61,686 bases of DNA from Streptomyces sp. AC1-42W (GCF_003248355.1 NZ_QKWY01000004.1:1-61686); one strand, 5' to 3'. Counted from the stretch's first letter, positions 42,311-50,868 are shown. The notes: a model not told the origin generated them from the sequence alone. Made by a program: numbers and translations.

Positions 42311-44059
42311 TCAGGCTGCGGCCTGCTCCGGAGCCTCGGTGCCGCCGCCGTTGAGGAGATCGACGGCGCGGGTCTTGCGGTCCTGCGCGGAGCCGGTGGA
42401 GATGCCCAGCTCGTCGGCGATGACGCGGACGGTGACCGCGCTCTCGCCCCGGGTCTGGATCATCGCGACGACCCTCTGCACGTCCCAGTCGACCTGGTTC
42501 ATGCGGGCCAGGGCGGCGGCTTCGACCGCACGGGCCTCGTGTTCAGCGGCCTGCGCACGGCGTTCCGCGGCCTCTTCGACCGCAGCCTCCTCGCGGGCCT
42601 TGGAGAGGGCGATCTCCTCGGCGTCGCGCTGCGCCTCCAGGTCCTTGTTCACCGTCGCGGCGCGGTGTTCAGCCTCCTTCCGCTCGTGTTCAGCGGCCTC
42701 TTCGAGGGCCTTCTTCTCTTCGGCCAGGGCCCGCGCCAGACGCTGCTGCTGCTCCGCGAGGCCGGCCTTGCGGGCGGCCTCGTCGCGCTGGGCTCGGGCG
42801 GCGGCATCCGCCTGGATCCGGCGCTCTGCCTCGGTGGCCTCCGTGGCCATCTGCTGCTTCTCCAGACCCCAACTGGCCTGCACCTTCTCCCGCTCGATCT
42901 GGGCGAGGGTGCGGCGCTTCTCGGTCTCGTCGGCGAGCTCCTGCGCTTCGGCCGCCGCCTTGTCCTCAGCGAGCTTGAGCGCGTGCTGGCGCTTGGCCTC
43001 ACGGAGTTGAGCATCGGCTTCGGCGCGCTGAATCTCCGCCTGAGCCTCCCGTTCCGCTTCGGCTTTCGCGATCTTCAGCTGACCCTCGGCGCGGATCTTG
43101 TCGACCTCCGCCTGAATGCGAGCGGCTCCGAGTTGAACATCGGTCTTCACTCGCTGAATCTCGGCCTCGGCACGCTGAACGGCGGCCTGCGCCTCCCTCT
43201 CGATCCGCTTGGTCTCCTCCTCCAGCGGCACCGCGAGGGCACGCTCCACGCTGAACCCGAAGGGCGCCAACTTGAACGGCAGCATCTCGTTCGCCGTCGC
43301 CGCCTTCCGCCAGCCCCGCTCGTCGTCGTCGTACTTCTGACGCAGGCCCTCGCGGTAGATCCGCAGCTGCTGGAACTGAGCGGCGACCTCCTTGTAGGGG
43401 AGGTTGTAGAGCCGCATCCGGCGGGCCAGGCGGGGCGTGGTCAGCGGGGAGAGGATCCACCGGGTCAGCGGGACCGACCCGAGCGGGGCTTCGCCGGCCA
43501 GCAGGTCGGCCATCCGGCCGATGTAGTGGCGGGCGGCCTCCACCGCGATGATGAACAGCACCGGGATGACGCCGTGCATGGAGGCCGCGAGCGGGTCGGC
43601 CGTCCACGGCCCCTTGGGCGCGGCGGCGTTGAACGCCACCGTGGCGGCGGTCAGCCCGTGGGCGGCCCAGCGCAGGATCGGCAGCGGCATCCGCTTGCGC
43701 ATCATGTAGAGGTCGAGCGCCAGGAGCACGAGGATGCCGGCGTCGATGCCGATCGGGAACGCGTAGGAGAAGAGACCGAAGTCCTTGCTCTCCGCGAGGT
43801 TCTTGAGCGTGGTGTAGGAGCCGGTGAAGCCGATGGCGGCGAGCACCAGGCCGCCGACTCCGGCGAAGACGGCGATCAGCCGCATGGTGCGCGGGTCGCG
43901 GTCCGGCTCGGTGCCGGTCGCCGGGGCCTCGTCGTGCTCCAGCTCCTGGACGTCGTTGTGGTCGGGGTGGTCGGCCAGGGCGGGGACGTCCCAGGAGTGC
44001 GGGTCGTCGTCGCCGTCCGGGCGGATCACGTCGGGCTTGCGGAAGTCGACGGCGGTCAT
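42311..44059 (-). CDS. SpdB-like DUF2637 membrane protein with long coiled coil
   Basis: 582 aa. Four spans near the N-terminus (LIAVFAGVGGLVLAAIGF; GIDAGILVLLALDLYMM; GLTAATVAFNAA; VIPVLFIIAVEAA) form the DUF2637 domain found in SpdB spread proteins. It is followed by about 330 residues of highly charged coiled coil (KRIEREAQAAVQRAEAEIQR, and so on) and a C-terminal winged-helix-like stretch (VTVRVIADELGISTGSAQDR). SpdB proteins are thought to help the pump move DNA between hyphal compartments. Coupled to the next upstream gene by an ATGA overlap. Confidence 0.75.
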   Translation of the reverse strand: MTAVDFRKPDVIRPDGDDDPHSWDVPALADHPDHNDVQELEHDEAPATGTEPDRDPRTMRLIAVFAGVGGLVLAAIGFTGSYTTLKNLAESKDFGLFSYAFPIGIDAGILVLLALDLYMMRKRMPLPILRWAAHGLTAATVAFNAAAPKGPWTADPLAASMHGVIPVLFIIAVEAARHYIGRMADLLAGEAPLGSVPLTRWILSPLTTPRLARRMRLYNLPYKEVAAQFQQLRIYREGLRQKYDDDERGWRKAATANEMLPFKLAPFGFSVERALAVPLEEETKRIEREAQAAVQRAEAEIQRVKTDVQLGAARIQAEVDKIRAEGQLKIAKAEAEREAQAEIQRAEADAQLREAKRQHALKLAEDKAAAEAQELADETEKRRTLAQIEREKVQASWGLEKQQMATEATEAERRIQADAAARAQRDEAARKAGLAEQQQRLARALAEEKKALEEAAEHERKEAEHRAATVNKDLEAQRDAEEIALSKAREEAAVEEAAERRAQAAEHEARAVEAAALARMNQVDWDVQRVVAMIQTRGESAVTVRVIADELGISTGSAQDRKTRAVDLLNGGGTEAPEQAAA

Positions 44060-44316
44060 GTGGTGCTCTCCGGGTCGTCGGTCGGGATGAACGGCTCCAG
44101 GGCCATGCCCACGCACAGCCGGACCGCGCCGAAGACGGCGAGGCCGACGGCCAGGTGCAGGCAGGTGGGCCACAGGCCGTTCGCGAACAGGTCGAACAGG
44201 GCCAGGACGGTGGCGGCCACGGCGATGACCGTGGCCAGCAGCGCCGCGAAGGGGCTGTGTGCCACGTACGTGTCGTCCGTCGTCTTGTCGGGGGCCGGGG
44301 TTGTGGTTGTACTCAC
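44056..44316 (-). CDS. small two-span membrane protein
   Basis: 86 aa. Thr-rich start, spans AALLATVIAVAATVLALFDL and LHLAVGLAVFGAVRLCVGM. GTG start and ATGA overlap with the SpdB-like gene. Likely a structural partner in the spread complex. Confidence 0.65.
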   Translation of the reverse strand: MSTTTTPAPDKTTDDTYVAHSPFAALLATVIAVAATVLALFDLFANGLWPTCLHLAVGLAVFGAVRLCVGMALEPFIPTDDPESTT

Positions 44317-44383
44317 CGGGCACCCCCGCTGGTAGCGTTGGCCATGCGAATCGCTCCTTGTCAGCGGATCGCGAGAACAAAGG

Positions 44384-44408
44384 AGAGGCCCCCTCGCACG
44401 GGGCCTCT
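44384..44408. terminator. hairpin between operon parts
   Basis: AGAGGCCCC and its complement with a 7-nt loop and T-rich plus-strand tail. A second stem, CTCCGCCACG with its complement, lies near 44441-44471. Confidence 0.6.
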
Positions 44409-44523
44409 TTGCTTTGCCGAGCCGTTCCGGCTCTCCGACTCCGCCACGGCCTGGTCGGTCGTGGCGGAGCGGGAGAACCGCCGGCCCCGGCGCGGAGGTC
44501 GACTCCGGCCGGGGCCGCGGCGG

Positions 44524-44721
44524 TCAGTCGCGGTGCTCCTTGAGGTACTGGGCGAGCTGGATCTTCACGCTCGCCATGCCGGTGTAGGCGTTCATCGCCG
44601 CCCACACGCCGTGGTTCTTCTCGGCTTCCTTGAGCAGCCAGTACGCCTCGCTGACCAGCTCGTCGGGTTCAGCGTCGATGCGGCGCAGCGGGCTGGTCAT
44701 GCGGGCGAAGATCCCGGCCAT
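44524..44721 (-). CDS. small conserved-type plasmid protein
   Basis: 65 aa. Helical: RRIDAEPDELVSEAYWLLKE then AMNAYTGMASVKIQLAQYLK. AAGGAG precedes the ATG. Found in this position on many Streptomyces transfer regions as far as I recall; function unknown. Confidence 0.6.
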   Translation of the reverse strand: MAGIFARMTSPLRRIDAEPDELVSEAYWLLKEAEKNHGVWAAMNAYTGMASVKIQLAQYLKEHRD

Positions 44722-44869
44722 GGAGGACTCCTTCGAGGTCTGGCTCCTGGACTGTCACCAGGAGCAGGGGGCGGATCAATGGGGCAGCCCGGGGTGTGGG
44801 CGGCCGATGTGCGGCGGTGCTGCGGGGCGGGCGGCGAGTTGGCCGGCGCTCCCGCCGGACGGGAAGCGG

Positions 44870-45169
44870 TCAGGCGGCGGTGCGGGCGACCAGGCGGCGC
44901 ATGGCGCGGCGGTCGCGTTCGTCCGTGCCGCCCCACACGCCGAACTCCTCTCCGCGCTCCAAGGCGCCCTCGAGGCAGGAGTCCTGGAGCGGGCAGCGAC
45001 GGCAGATGGCCTTGGCCGTAGCCGCCTGGAAGAGGGCGCGCGTACCGTCACCGACCGGGAAGAACAGGTCAGGGTCCTCGCCCTCGCAGGCCGGGCGGGG
45101 CCGCTTGGGCCCGGCGGCCGTGGAGACCGAGTTGTAGTTCGCCGTGCGTACGATGGATCCGCGATTCAT
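44870..45169 (-). CDS. WhiB-family iron-sulfur transcription factor
   Basis: 99 aa. Four cluster cysteines at about 28, 56, 59 and 65 (ACEGEDPDLFFP; ICRRCPLQDSCLEGAL) followed by the GVWGGT turn and a basic end RRAMRRLVAR. Known WhiB proteins bind a 4Fe-4S cluster and, via sigma factor contact, regulate genes. Its location at the head of the transfer region makes it a candidate activator or redox sensor for transfer. Confidence 0.9.
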   Translation of the reverse strand: MNRGSIVRTANYNSVSTAAGPKRPRPACEGEDPDLFFPVGDGTRALFQAATAKAICRRCPLQDSCLEGALERGEEFGVWGGTDERDRRAMRRLVARTAA

Positions 45170-45355
45170 CAGGGCCTCCCAGAAGGTCCAGAGCGAGAGA
45201 CAGCCCCGGGGTAGCCGCCCCGGGGTTGTTGCGTGTTGTGGCGGCCGGATGGCCGGAGCGTGCGGGAGTTCCCGGCGCTCTCCGCCGGCCCCGGCCGGGA
45301 AGGCGCGGGGACGACGGGCAGGGCCGGGTTCAGCACTGCTGGGACTTGCAGGCGG

Positions 45356-45451
45356 TCAGCGCCGGTTGTTCTCCGAGCGCTTGTTCTGTTCGGCGTTCTT
45401 CCGCGACAGCTCGTCGCGTTCGGCGTCGGTCAGGCTGGTGATCGCGTTCAT
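45356..45451 (-). CDS. 31-aa micro-protein
   Basis: Starts in a TGATG overlap with the preceding 29-aa ORF. Sequence MNAITSLTDAERDELSRKN plus a basic Asn/Arg tail: one amphipathic helix. GC3 is high, supporting real coding. Too short to assign. Confidence 0.5.
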   Translation of the reverse strand: MNAITSLTDAERDELSRKNAEQNKRSENNRR

Positions 45452-45540
45452 CACTTGCCTCCCCTCGCCCGGCGCAACGCCTCGTCCATGTCCGGGTCCG
45501 AGTCGGTGTTGCCGAGCGGGCGTGCGATGCTGAGCTGCAT
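45451..45540 (-). CDS. 29-aa micro-protein
   Basis: ATG at 45540 with GGAGG 5 nt upstream. Sequence begins MQLSIARPLGNTDSDPDMDE, then a basic RRARGGK end. Stop and next start overlap (TGATG). The terminator at 45563-45595 lies upstream, so the pair has its own transcription unit. Confidence 0.5.
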   Translation of the reverse strand: MQLSIARPLGNTDSDPDMDEALRRARGGK

Positions 45541-45562
45541 CAGGTCCTCCAGTCAGGTCCTG

Positions 45563-45595
45563 GACAGCCCCGGGGCCCTAATCCCTGGGGCTGTC
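45563..45595. terminator. hairpin upstream of the micro-ORFs
   Basis: GACAGCCCCGGGG pairs with CCCTGGGGCTGTC (12 of 13). Confidence 0.65.
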
Positions 45596-45621
45596 GTCGT
45601 TCTGGCTGCTGTACGAGCAGC

Positions 45622-45666
45622 CACGGCCCCGGCCTCCCCGCGGTGTGCGGGATGGCCGGGGCCGTG
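45622..45666 (-). terminator. terminator of the 272-aa gene
   Basis: Perfect 13-bp stem (CACGGCCCCGGCC and its complement), 18 bp past the stop at 45685. Confidence 0.7.
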
Positions 45667-45684
45667 GGCGTTCGTGCGCTCGCC

Positions 45685-46503
45685 TTACCTGCTGAGCTGC
45701 TCCACCTTCGTGGCGAGCAGCGTGATCGCGCACATGAGGTCGGCGCGCTCCCAGTCGTTCAGCTGCGGGCCGTCGGCCTTCTTCGGCGTGAGCGACTGGA
45801 GCATCGCGACCAGCGCGTCGTGGGCCCGCTGGATGTCGGCCCGGCGGACCGAACTGGCGGTCGACGCCCACTGGAGTTCGCGCAGCAGCCACAGCCCCTG
45901 CTCACGCTGTTCGGCCAGTCCTTCGCGGACCGTGAGGGCCGCGCGGCGGGCGGGCTCGGTGCGGCGCTTGTGCGCGACCAGGTGGGCGAGCCTGCCGCCG
46001 TCGGTGCAGCGGGTGCGGCCGGACGGGGCGCAGGTCGCGCAGTTCCTGGTGTGGGCCTCGTACATCTTGAGCGCGGCCTTGGCGTCCAGGAGCGGCGACA
46101 GGATCTGCATGACGGCCGGGGCGACCGCGGTCTTCGGCTTCCGTGTGACGCGGTTCGAGCGGCGCCCGTTGGTCTCCGCGCCGCCTTCCTGCAGCCGCCG
46201 CTCCCACACCTCGAACTTCACGTTGACGATGACCTGTCGATTGCTGCCCGAGCAGCGGATCGGCGCGTCCTCGTGGGCGGTGCCAGCGTGGTGCGGGACA
46301 AGCTTGTGGACCTTGGCCTGGATGCCGGTGATGGGCACCCAGGTGTTGCAGTCGGGGCAGATCAGCGAGGCGCAGTGGGGGCGGAGGTCGTACTGGTGGG
46401 GGCGGAGGATGGAGAGGGTGAGCGCCTCGCGGAAGCTGACCTTCTTGGTGCGGGTCCGGCTCTTCCGGAGACGGGCGGTGGGTTCCATGGTCGAAACGGA
46501 CAT
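45685..46503 (-). CDS. zinc-binding hypothetical protein
   Basis: 272 aa, AAGGAG before the ATG. Basic N-terminus (ARLRKSRTRTKKVSFREAL), a zinc-like pattern spread over LICPDCNTW, HHAGTAH and IRCSGSNRQ, a second set NCATCAPSGRTRC, and a helical C-terminal 90 residues. Likely nucleic-acid binding. Family not recognised. Confidence 0.6.
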   Translation of the reverse strand: MSVSTMEPTARLRKSRTRTKKVSFREALTLSILRPHQYDLRPHCASLICPDCNTWVPITGIQAKVHKLVPHHAGTAHEDAPIRCSGSNRQVIVNVKFEVWERRLQEGGAETNGRRSNRVTRKPKTAVAPAVMQILSPLLDAKAALKMYEAHTRNCATCAPSGRTRCTDGGRLAHLVAHKRRTEPARRAALTVREGLAEQREQGLWLLRELQWASTASSVRRADIQRAHDALVAMLQSLTPKKADGPQLNDWERADLMCAITLLATKVEQLSR

Positions 46504-46847
46504 GCGGCGCTCCTTGTGTACGGAGGGGCAGGGGGTGCGTCGCGGTGCTCTCTCCGTCCGTCAGGCCGCTCGGGAGACCTGGCGTCCTGACGAAGGGACA
46601 GCGCATCTGCGCTGCGACGTACACGCAGGTCAGTCGAGAAACCCGGGGGATTTGGTGGTGCTATCGACCCCGGCCGCCCCGTGAGGAGCAGACGACTTAC
46701 TGCGGTGGTGCTGGTGAAGGGCTTCAGGTAGTCGACTTACATTGACTACTCAATGCCCGACGCAATGAAGCATGCACGGCGCGCGACACGGGGTCAAGCC
46801 CCTTCGCCTACATTGACTAGTCATTCCCGGGCATGTAGACATCTCCC
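46504..46847. other. divergent regulatory region
   Basis: 344 bp between the zinc-protein gene and the GntR-GNAT gene. It contains two TACATTGACTA boxes (listed separately) and otherwise nothing recognisable. Confidence 0.55.
46738..46823 (+). promoter_or_regulatory. two GntR-type operator copies
   Basis: TACATTGACTACTCA (46738-46752) and TACATTGACTAGTCA (46809-46823), 71 bp apart. The second contains the perfect palindrome TGACTAGTCA; the first is a one-base variant. Likely targets of the adjacent GntR regulator, allowing loop-type autorepression. Confidence 0.65.
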
Positions 46848-46848
46848 A
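46813..46848 (+). promoter_or_regulatory. promoter giving a leaderless mRNA
   Basis: TTGACT (46813-46818), 17-bp spacer, TAGACA (46836-46841). A start about 7 bp on falls on the A of the ATG at 46848. No ribosome-binding site precedes that ATG. The operator palindrome covers the -35 box. Confidence 0.6.
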
Positions 46849-48167
46849 TGGCAGTCAGTGGCAGGGCACGGGCCCTCTATCAGCGCATCGCGGACAGACT
46901 CCGCGCTCAGATCACCGACGGGACCTTGGCCCCGGGTGACCGGCTGCCGACCGAAGCAGAGATCGCGGCCGAATGGGACACCACCCGTTCGACGGCCGTG
47001 CAGGGACTGAAAGTCCTGGTCAACGAAGGTCTCATCATCAGCGACCGGCCCCGCGGCTACTTCGTCCGCAGTCGGCGACCGATGGTGTACCGACCGCAGG
47101 GCGAGTTCCGAAAGCGCCCGCTGTCGCCGGAGATGGACCAGTTCCTCACCCAGATGCACGAGGAAGGCCGGGAGGCCAGCCAGCACATCGAGGTGAAGGT
47201 GGAGACGCCCTCGCGACACGTCCGCGAGCGCCTCCAGATGAACGAGGGCGAGCTGGTGGTTGTCCGCCGGCGCGTCCGGTTCGTCGACGGCATCCCGTAC
47301 AACACCAACGACAGCCACTTCCCGCTGTCCCTGGTCCAGAACAGCGAGATCATGAACCCGGACGACATCGCCCGCGGCGCAAACGTCGTCCTGGCGGAAC
47401 TCGGCTACGAGCAGGTCCGCGCCCTTGATGAGCTGCACGTCCGGATGCCGACGCCCGAAGAGGCTGACCGCCTGCAGCTCGGCCCCGGTACGCCGGTCGC
47501 CGTACACCTGTGCACGGGCTTCACGAAGAACGGAAGGCCCGTCCGCGCGGTGGTCAACGTCCTGCCCGGCGACCGGCACGTCATCACCTACGAGCGCAGT
47601 CGGCCCCAGGTCGCGGACGCACTGACGATCCGTCCCGCCGTCGCCACCGACCTGCGTACGGTCATCGAGCTCTGGGAACACGCCGCCTCGTGGCTCAACA
47701 AGCGCGGCATCGACCAGTGGCAGTACCCGCCCCGCGAGGAACGCATCAAGGCGAACATCGAAGCCGGCGAGTGCTGGATCGTCGAAGTAGACGGTGCGCC
47801 GGTCGCGACCATCACCGTCGACGAGCACGCCGACCCTGACTTCTGGACCCCTTCCGAGGCCGACGACCCCGCGCTCTACGTGCACCGCATGGTCGTGCGT
47901 CGCGACGTAGCAGGCCAGGACCTTGGTTCGGCCATGCTCGACTGGGCTGGACGGGAAGCGCTCCGCCAGGGCAAGCAGCTGCTTCGCCTGGACGCGTGGC
48001 GCTCCAACGACGAGCTCCAGCGGTACTACAGCGACCGTGGATTCGTGCACGTCCGGACCGTAGAAGCGGCCGACCGCAGCAGCGGTGCCCTGTTCCAGCG
48101 CGCGGCCAACTACAGCCGTGGTGACGGACCTGAACTGAAGATCGAGCTGCCCGACAGCACTCACTGA
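46848..48167 (+). CDS. GntR (HutC/UTRA) regulator fused to GNAT acetyltransferase
   Basis: 439 aa. GntR winged helix at about 8-75 (ALYQRIADRLRAQITDGTLA; LPTEAEIAAEWDTTRSTAVQ), UTRA ligand domain to about 245, then a GNAT domain from about 258 (LTIRPAVATDLRTVIELWEH; YVHRMVVRRDVAGQDLGSAM as the acetyl-CoA loop; QRYYSDRGFVHV). The fusion could sense a small molecule and also acetylate it or a protein. Probably autoregulated through the two TTGACTA boxes. It precedes the XRE-TPR and RibD-type genes on the same strand. Confidence 0.85.
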   Translation: MAVSGRARALYQRIADRLRAQITDGTLAPGDRLPTEAEIAAEWDTTRSTAVQGLKVLVNEGLIISDRPRGYFVRSRRPMVYRPQGEFRKRPLSPEMDQFLTQMHEEGREASQHIEVKVETPSRHVRERLQMNEGELVVVRRRVRFVDGIPYNTNDSHFPLSLVQNSEIMNPDDIARGANVVLAELGYEQVRALDELHVRMPTPEEADRLQLGPGTPVAVHLCTGFTKNGRPVRAVVNVLPGDRHVITYERSRPQVADALTIRPAVATDLRTVIELWEHAASWLNKRGIDQWQYPPREERIKANIEAGECWIVEVDGAPVATITVDEHADPDFWTPSEADDPALYVHRMVVRRDVAGQDLGSAMLDWAGREALRQGKQLLRLDAWRSNDELQRYYSDRGFVHVRTVEAADRSSGALFQRAANYSRGDGPELKIELPDSTH

Positions 48168-48242
48168 GCAACACCCCCTCGCTGGGCTCGGAAACCGTTG
48201 CTTCGGTTCTAAGCCCGGGGAGCTGCAAGTTCCAGATCTGAC

Positions 48243-48267
48243 ATGTGGCCGGGCTAACTGGCCACAT
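48243..48267 (+). promoter_or_regulatory. ATGTGGCC inverted-repeat operator
   Basis: ATGTGGCC (48243-48250), 9-bp spacer, GGCCACAT (48260-48267), 22 bp before the XRE-TPR gene. Two more direct copies of ATGTGGCC lie inside the gene at 48551-48558 and 48572-48579, 21 bp apart. Confidence 0.55.
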
Positions 48268-48288
48268 CAGCCACAGGATTGGGGCGAG

Positions 48289-49722
48289 ATGGCACAGAAA
48301 CCAAGGGAGCTGACGCCTTGGGTGTCGCCCCTGCACAACTGGGGCTACGAGCTGCGTGAGCTGCGGAATCTGCGCCGTCTCAGCCTGCGTGCCCTGGCCA
48401 AGCGGGCGATGGTTGACCACTCCCACCTGGGACGATTCGAGCGTGCTGAGCGCATGGCCACCCGCGCGCAGGCCGCACAGCTGGACAGTGCGTTGGGAGC
48501 GAACGGCATGCTGCTCCGGCTGTGGGAGCGCATCGGAGACGAGCCTGGGCATGTGGCCAATCAGCCGGTTCATGTGGCCAAGTCATCGGTTGATCTGGCC
48601 CTGGCCATGCCGGACCAGGCAGCGTCGGACGATGAAGGGATCTCGGTCCCGTGTCGTCTACGTGATGGGTCGGTGGTCTGGGTGGCAATGAATCGGCGTG
48701 CGCTGCTGCGCACGGGGGTGGGGATCGGGGCGGCGGCCGCCGCAGGGATCGGTTCGCCGGCCTTTGCGGACTCGGGTGCCGTTCCGGGCCTGGTTCGCAA
48801 GGCTCGGGCCGCATCTGCGTACGGCTCGACACCGGTGGAGCACCTGCGCCGCACCCGCCGCCTGCTGATCGACAACGACAACCTGCTGGGCCCCTGGCAC
48901 GCGGTCCGCGCGACACGCGATCACATCCAGGTCATCCAGGAGCTGCGTCGCGAGGCGAAGGGCGCCGACCGACGCGACCTGATGGAACTCCAGACGCAGT
49001 ACGGCGAGTTCCTGTCCTGGCTCTACCAGGACCTGGGCGACCCGAAGGCGGCCTCGTACTGGCTGGACCGGGCGATGCAGTGGTCGCAAACGGTCGGTGA
49101 CCAGGACCTGACCACGTACGTGATGGCCCGCAAGGCGCAGTTGGCCGGCGACATCGCGGACCTGGTCGACGTGGTCGACCTCGCGGAAGCCGCCCAGAAC
49201 ATGGCGCGGCCGCGCAGCCGGCTTGCCGCCGTTGCGCGCACGTACGAGGCGTATGGCCACGCGCTGCGCGGTGACGCTGACGAGAGCGAGCGGGCGATCG
49301 ACGACGTCCGCAACGCCCTCGATGGCGCCGCCGCCGACCCCACCCCGTGGGGCGTGTGGCTGAACGCGTCGTACGTGGAGATTCACCGCGCCCAGGGCCT
49401 GGAGGCTCTCGGCAAGCACGACCAGGCCGCGGACGCGTTCGGCGCCGCCATCCGGATGATGCCCGACGGCTACCACCGCGACCGCGGCGTCTACCTGGCG
49501 CGGCAGGCCGTGGCGCTGGCCGGCGCGCGCGTCCCGGAGCAGGCCGCCGCCATCGGGATGCACGCGCTGACGGTGGCGGAGGACACGGGCTCCGGCCGGA
49601 TCACCACCGAGCTCGCCCGGCTCGACAAGGCCCTGATCCCCTGGCAGCGCGAGCCGGTCGTGTCCGAGTTCCGCACCGCCTTCGACTCCACCCTCTTCCA
49701 CGAGACAGAAACGGATGCCTGA
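48289..49722 (+). CDS. XRE-TPR regulator with internal Tat-like segment
   Basis: 477 aa. XRE helix-turn-helix at about 20-75 (ELRELRNLRRLSLRALAKRA), then at 134-160 a twin-arginine-like hydrophobic stretch (MNRRALLRTGVGIGAAAAAG), and from about 180 a TPR-type helical array (ASYWLDRAMQWSQTVGDQDL; ALEALGKHDQAADAF-like units). This order is common in Streptomyces regulators; the Tat-like part is not at the N-terminus and probably does not export the protein. It overlaps the reductase gene by 8 bp, so it likely controls the RibD-type pair. Confidence 0.8.
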   Translation: MAQKPRELTPWVSPLHNWGYELRELRNLRRLSLRALAKRAMVDHSHLGRFERAERMATRAQAAQLDSALGANGMLLRLWERIGDEPGHVANQPVHVAKSSVDLALAMPDQAASDDEGISVPCRLRDGSVVWVAMNRRALLRTGVGIGAAAAAGIGSPAFADSGAVPGLVRKARAASAYGSTPVEHLRRTRRLLIDNDNLLGPWHAVRATRDHIQVIQELRREAKGADRRDLMELQTQYGEFLSWLYQDLGDPKAASYWLDRAMQWSQTVGDQDLTTYVMARKAQLAGDIADLVDVVDLAEAAQNMARPRSRLAAVARTYEAYGHALRGDADESERAIDDVRNALDGAAADPTPWGVWLNASYVEIHRAQGLEALGKHDQAADAFGAAIRMMPDGYHRDRGVYLARQAVALAGARVPEQAAAIGMHALTVAEDTGSGRITTELARLDKALIPWQREPVVSEFRTAFDSTLFHETETDA

Positions 49723-50407
49723 GCAGATGACTGCCCGCCCGTACGTGCTGCTGTCGGCCGCCATGTCGGTCGACGGCTACCTGGACGACACCAGCCCCGA
49801 GCGGCTGCGCCTGTCCAACGCCGCCGACTTCGACCGCGTCGACCAGGTCCGCGCGGAGTCCGACGCGATCCTGATCGGCGCGAACACCATGCGCCGGGAC
49901 AACCCGCGCCTGTTGGTCAACAGCGACGAACGCCGTGCTCAGCGCGTCGCCGACGGCAAGCCGGAGTTCCCGCTCAAGGTCACGGTCACCCGCACCGGCG
50001 ACCTCGCCGCCGACCTGAAGTTCTGGCACCACGGTGGCGACAAGTTGGTCGTCACCGTCGACAGCGCGGTGGAGAAGGTGCGCGCGACGCTCGGGGACCT
50101 CGCCGACGTCGTCAGCGTCGGGCCCGACCTCGACTGGGGCTTGGTCCTCGATGAGCTCGGGCGCCGCGGCGTCAAGCAGCTGATGGTGGAGGGTGGCGGC
50201 ACGATCCACACCCAGCTCATGGCCCAGGACCTCGCCGACGAAGTGCACCTCGCCATCGCGCCGCTGCTGGTCGGCCAGCCGGAGGCCGCCCGGTTCCTCG
50301 GAGCCGCCGACTACCCGGGCGGGTCGACCGCGCGGATGCAGGTCCTCGAGGTCCGCGCGATCGACGACGTCGTCCTCGTCCGCTACGCCCCGAAGGGACG
50401 CGCCTGA
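49715..50407 (+). CDS. RibD C-terminal-type reductase
   Basis: 230 aa. Dihydrofolate-reductase-like RibD_C domain: LLSAAMSVDGYLDD, ILIGANTMRRDNPRLL, KQLMVEGGGTIHTQLM and ADEVHLAIAPLLVG. In riboflavin synthesis this domain reduces the ribosyl side chain of the pyrimidine with NADPH. Here it is a separate protein, immediately followed (1-bp overlap) by a separate deaminase, together making a split RibD. Substrate may be a different pyrimidine or pteridine. Confidence 0.85.
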   Translation: MPEQMTARPYVLLSAAMSVDGYLDDTSPERLRLSNAADFDRVDQVRAESDAILIGANTMRRDNPRLLVNSDERRAQRVADGKPEFPLKVTVTRTGDLAADLKFWHHGGDKLVVTVDSAVEKVRATLGDLADVVSVGPDLDWGLVLDELGRRGVKQLMVEGGGTIHTQLMAQDLADEVHLAIAPLLVGQPEAARFLGAADYPGGSTARMQVLEVRAIDDVVLVRYAPKGRA

Positions 50408-50868
50408 TGTACGCGCCCGACCGATGGCAGGACATGCAGTGGATGAGGCGTGCCATCTCCCTCGCCGCGATGTGCCCGCCGGCCGCAGGTGCCTACTCGG
50501 TCGGGGCGCTCATCGTCGACGAGGACGGCAACGAGATCGCGGCCGGCTACTCCCGGGAGTCCGACCCGCGTGAGCACGCGGAAGAGGCCGCGCTCGGGAA
50601 GGCGGACCCCCGGCTCGTTGCCGGGGCGACGCTCTACAGCACGTTGGAGCCCTGCTCACAGCGGCATTCGCCGCGTACCCCGTGCGCACAGCGCATCCTC
50701 GAGGCGGGCATTCCGCGGGTGGTCATCGCCTGGCGGGAGCCGTCGCTGTTCGTCGACGACTGCATCGGCTACGAGCAGTTGGTGGAGGCCGGGGTCGTGG
50801 TCGTGGAACTGCACGAGCTGGCTGCGTCCGCGAAGGAAGTTAACGCGCACCTGGGCGGGCTGGCCTGA
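50407..50868 (+). CDS. RibD/CDA-type zinc deaminase
   Basis: 153 aa. Zinc and catalytic residues are present: HAEE at 57-60 (His ligand and Glu acid/base) and PCSQRHSPRTPC with Cys at 83 and 93. The TLEPCSQ segment is closest to the RibD N-terminal deaminase rather than cytidine or guanine deaminases. Start overlaps the reductase stop. It should act before the reductase on the same molecule. Confidence 0.85.
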   Translation: MYAPDRWQDMQWMRRAISLAAMCPPAAGAYSVGALIVDEDGNEIAAGYSRESDPREHAEEAALGKADPRLVAGATLYSTLEPCSQRHSPRTPCAQRILEAGIPRVVIAWREPSLFVDDCIGYEQLVEAGVVVVELHELAASAKEVNAHLGGLA

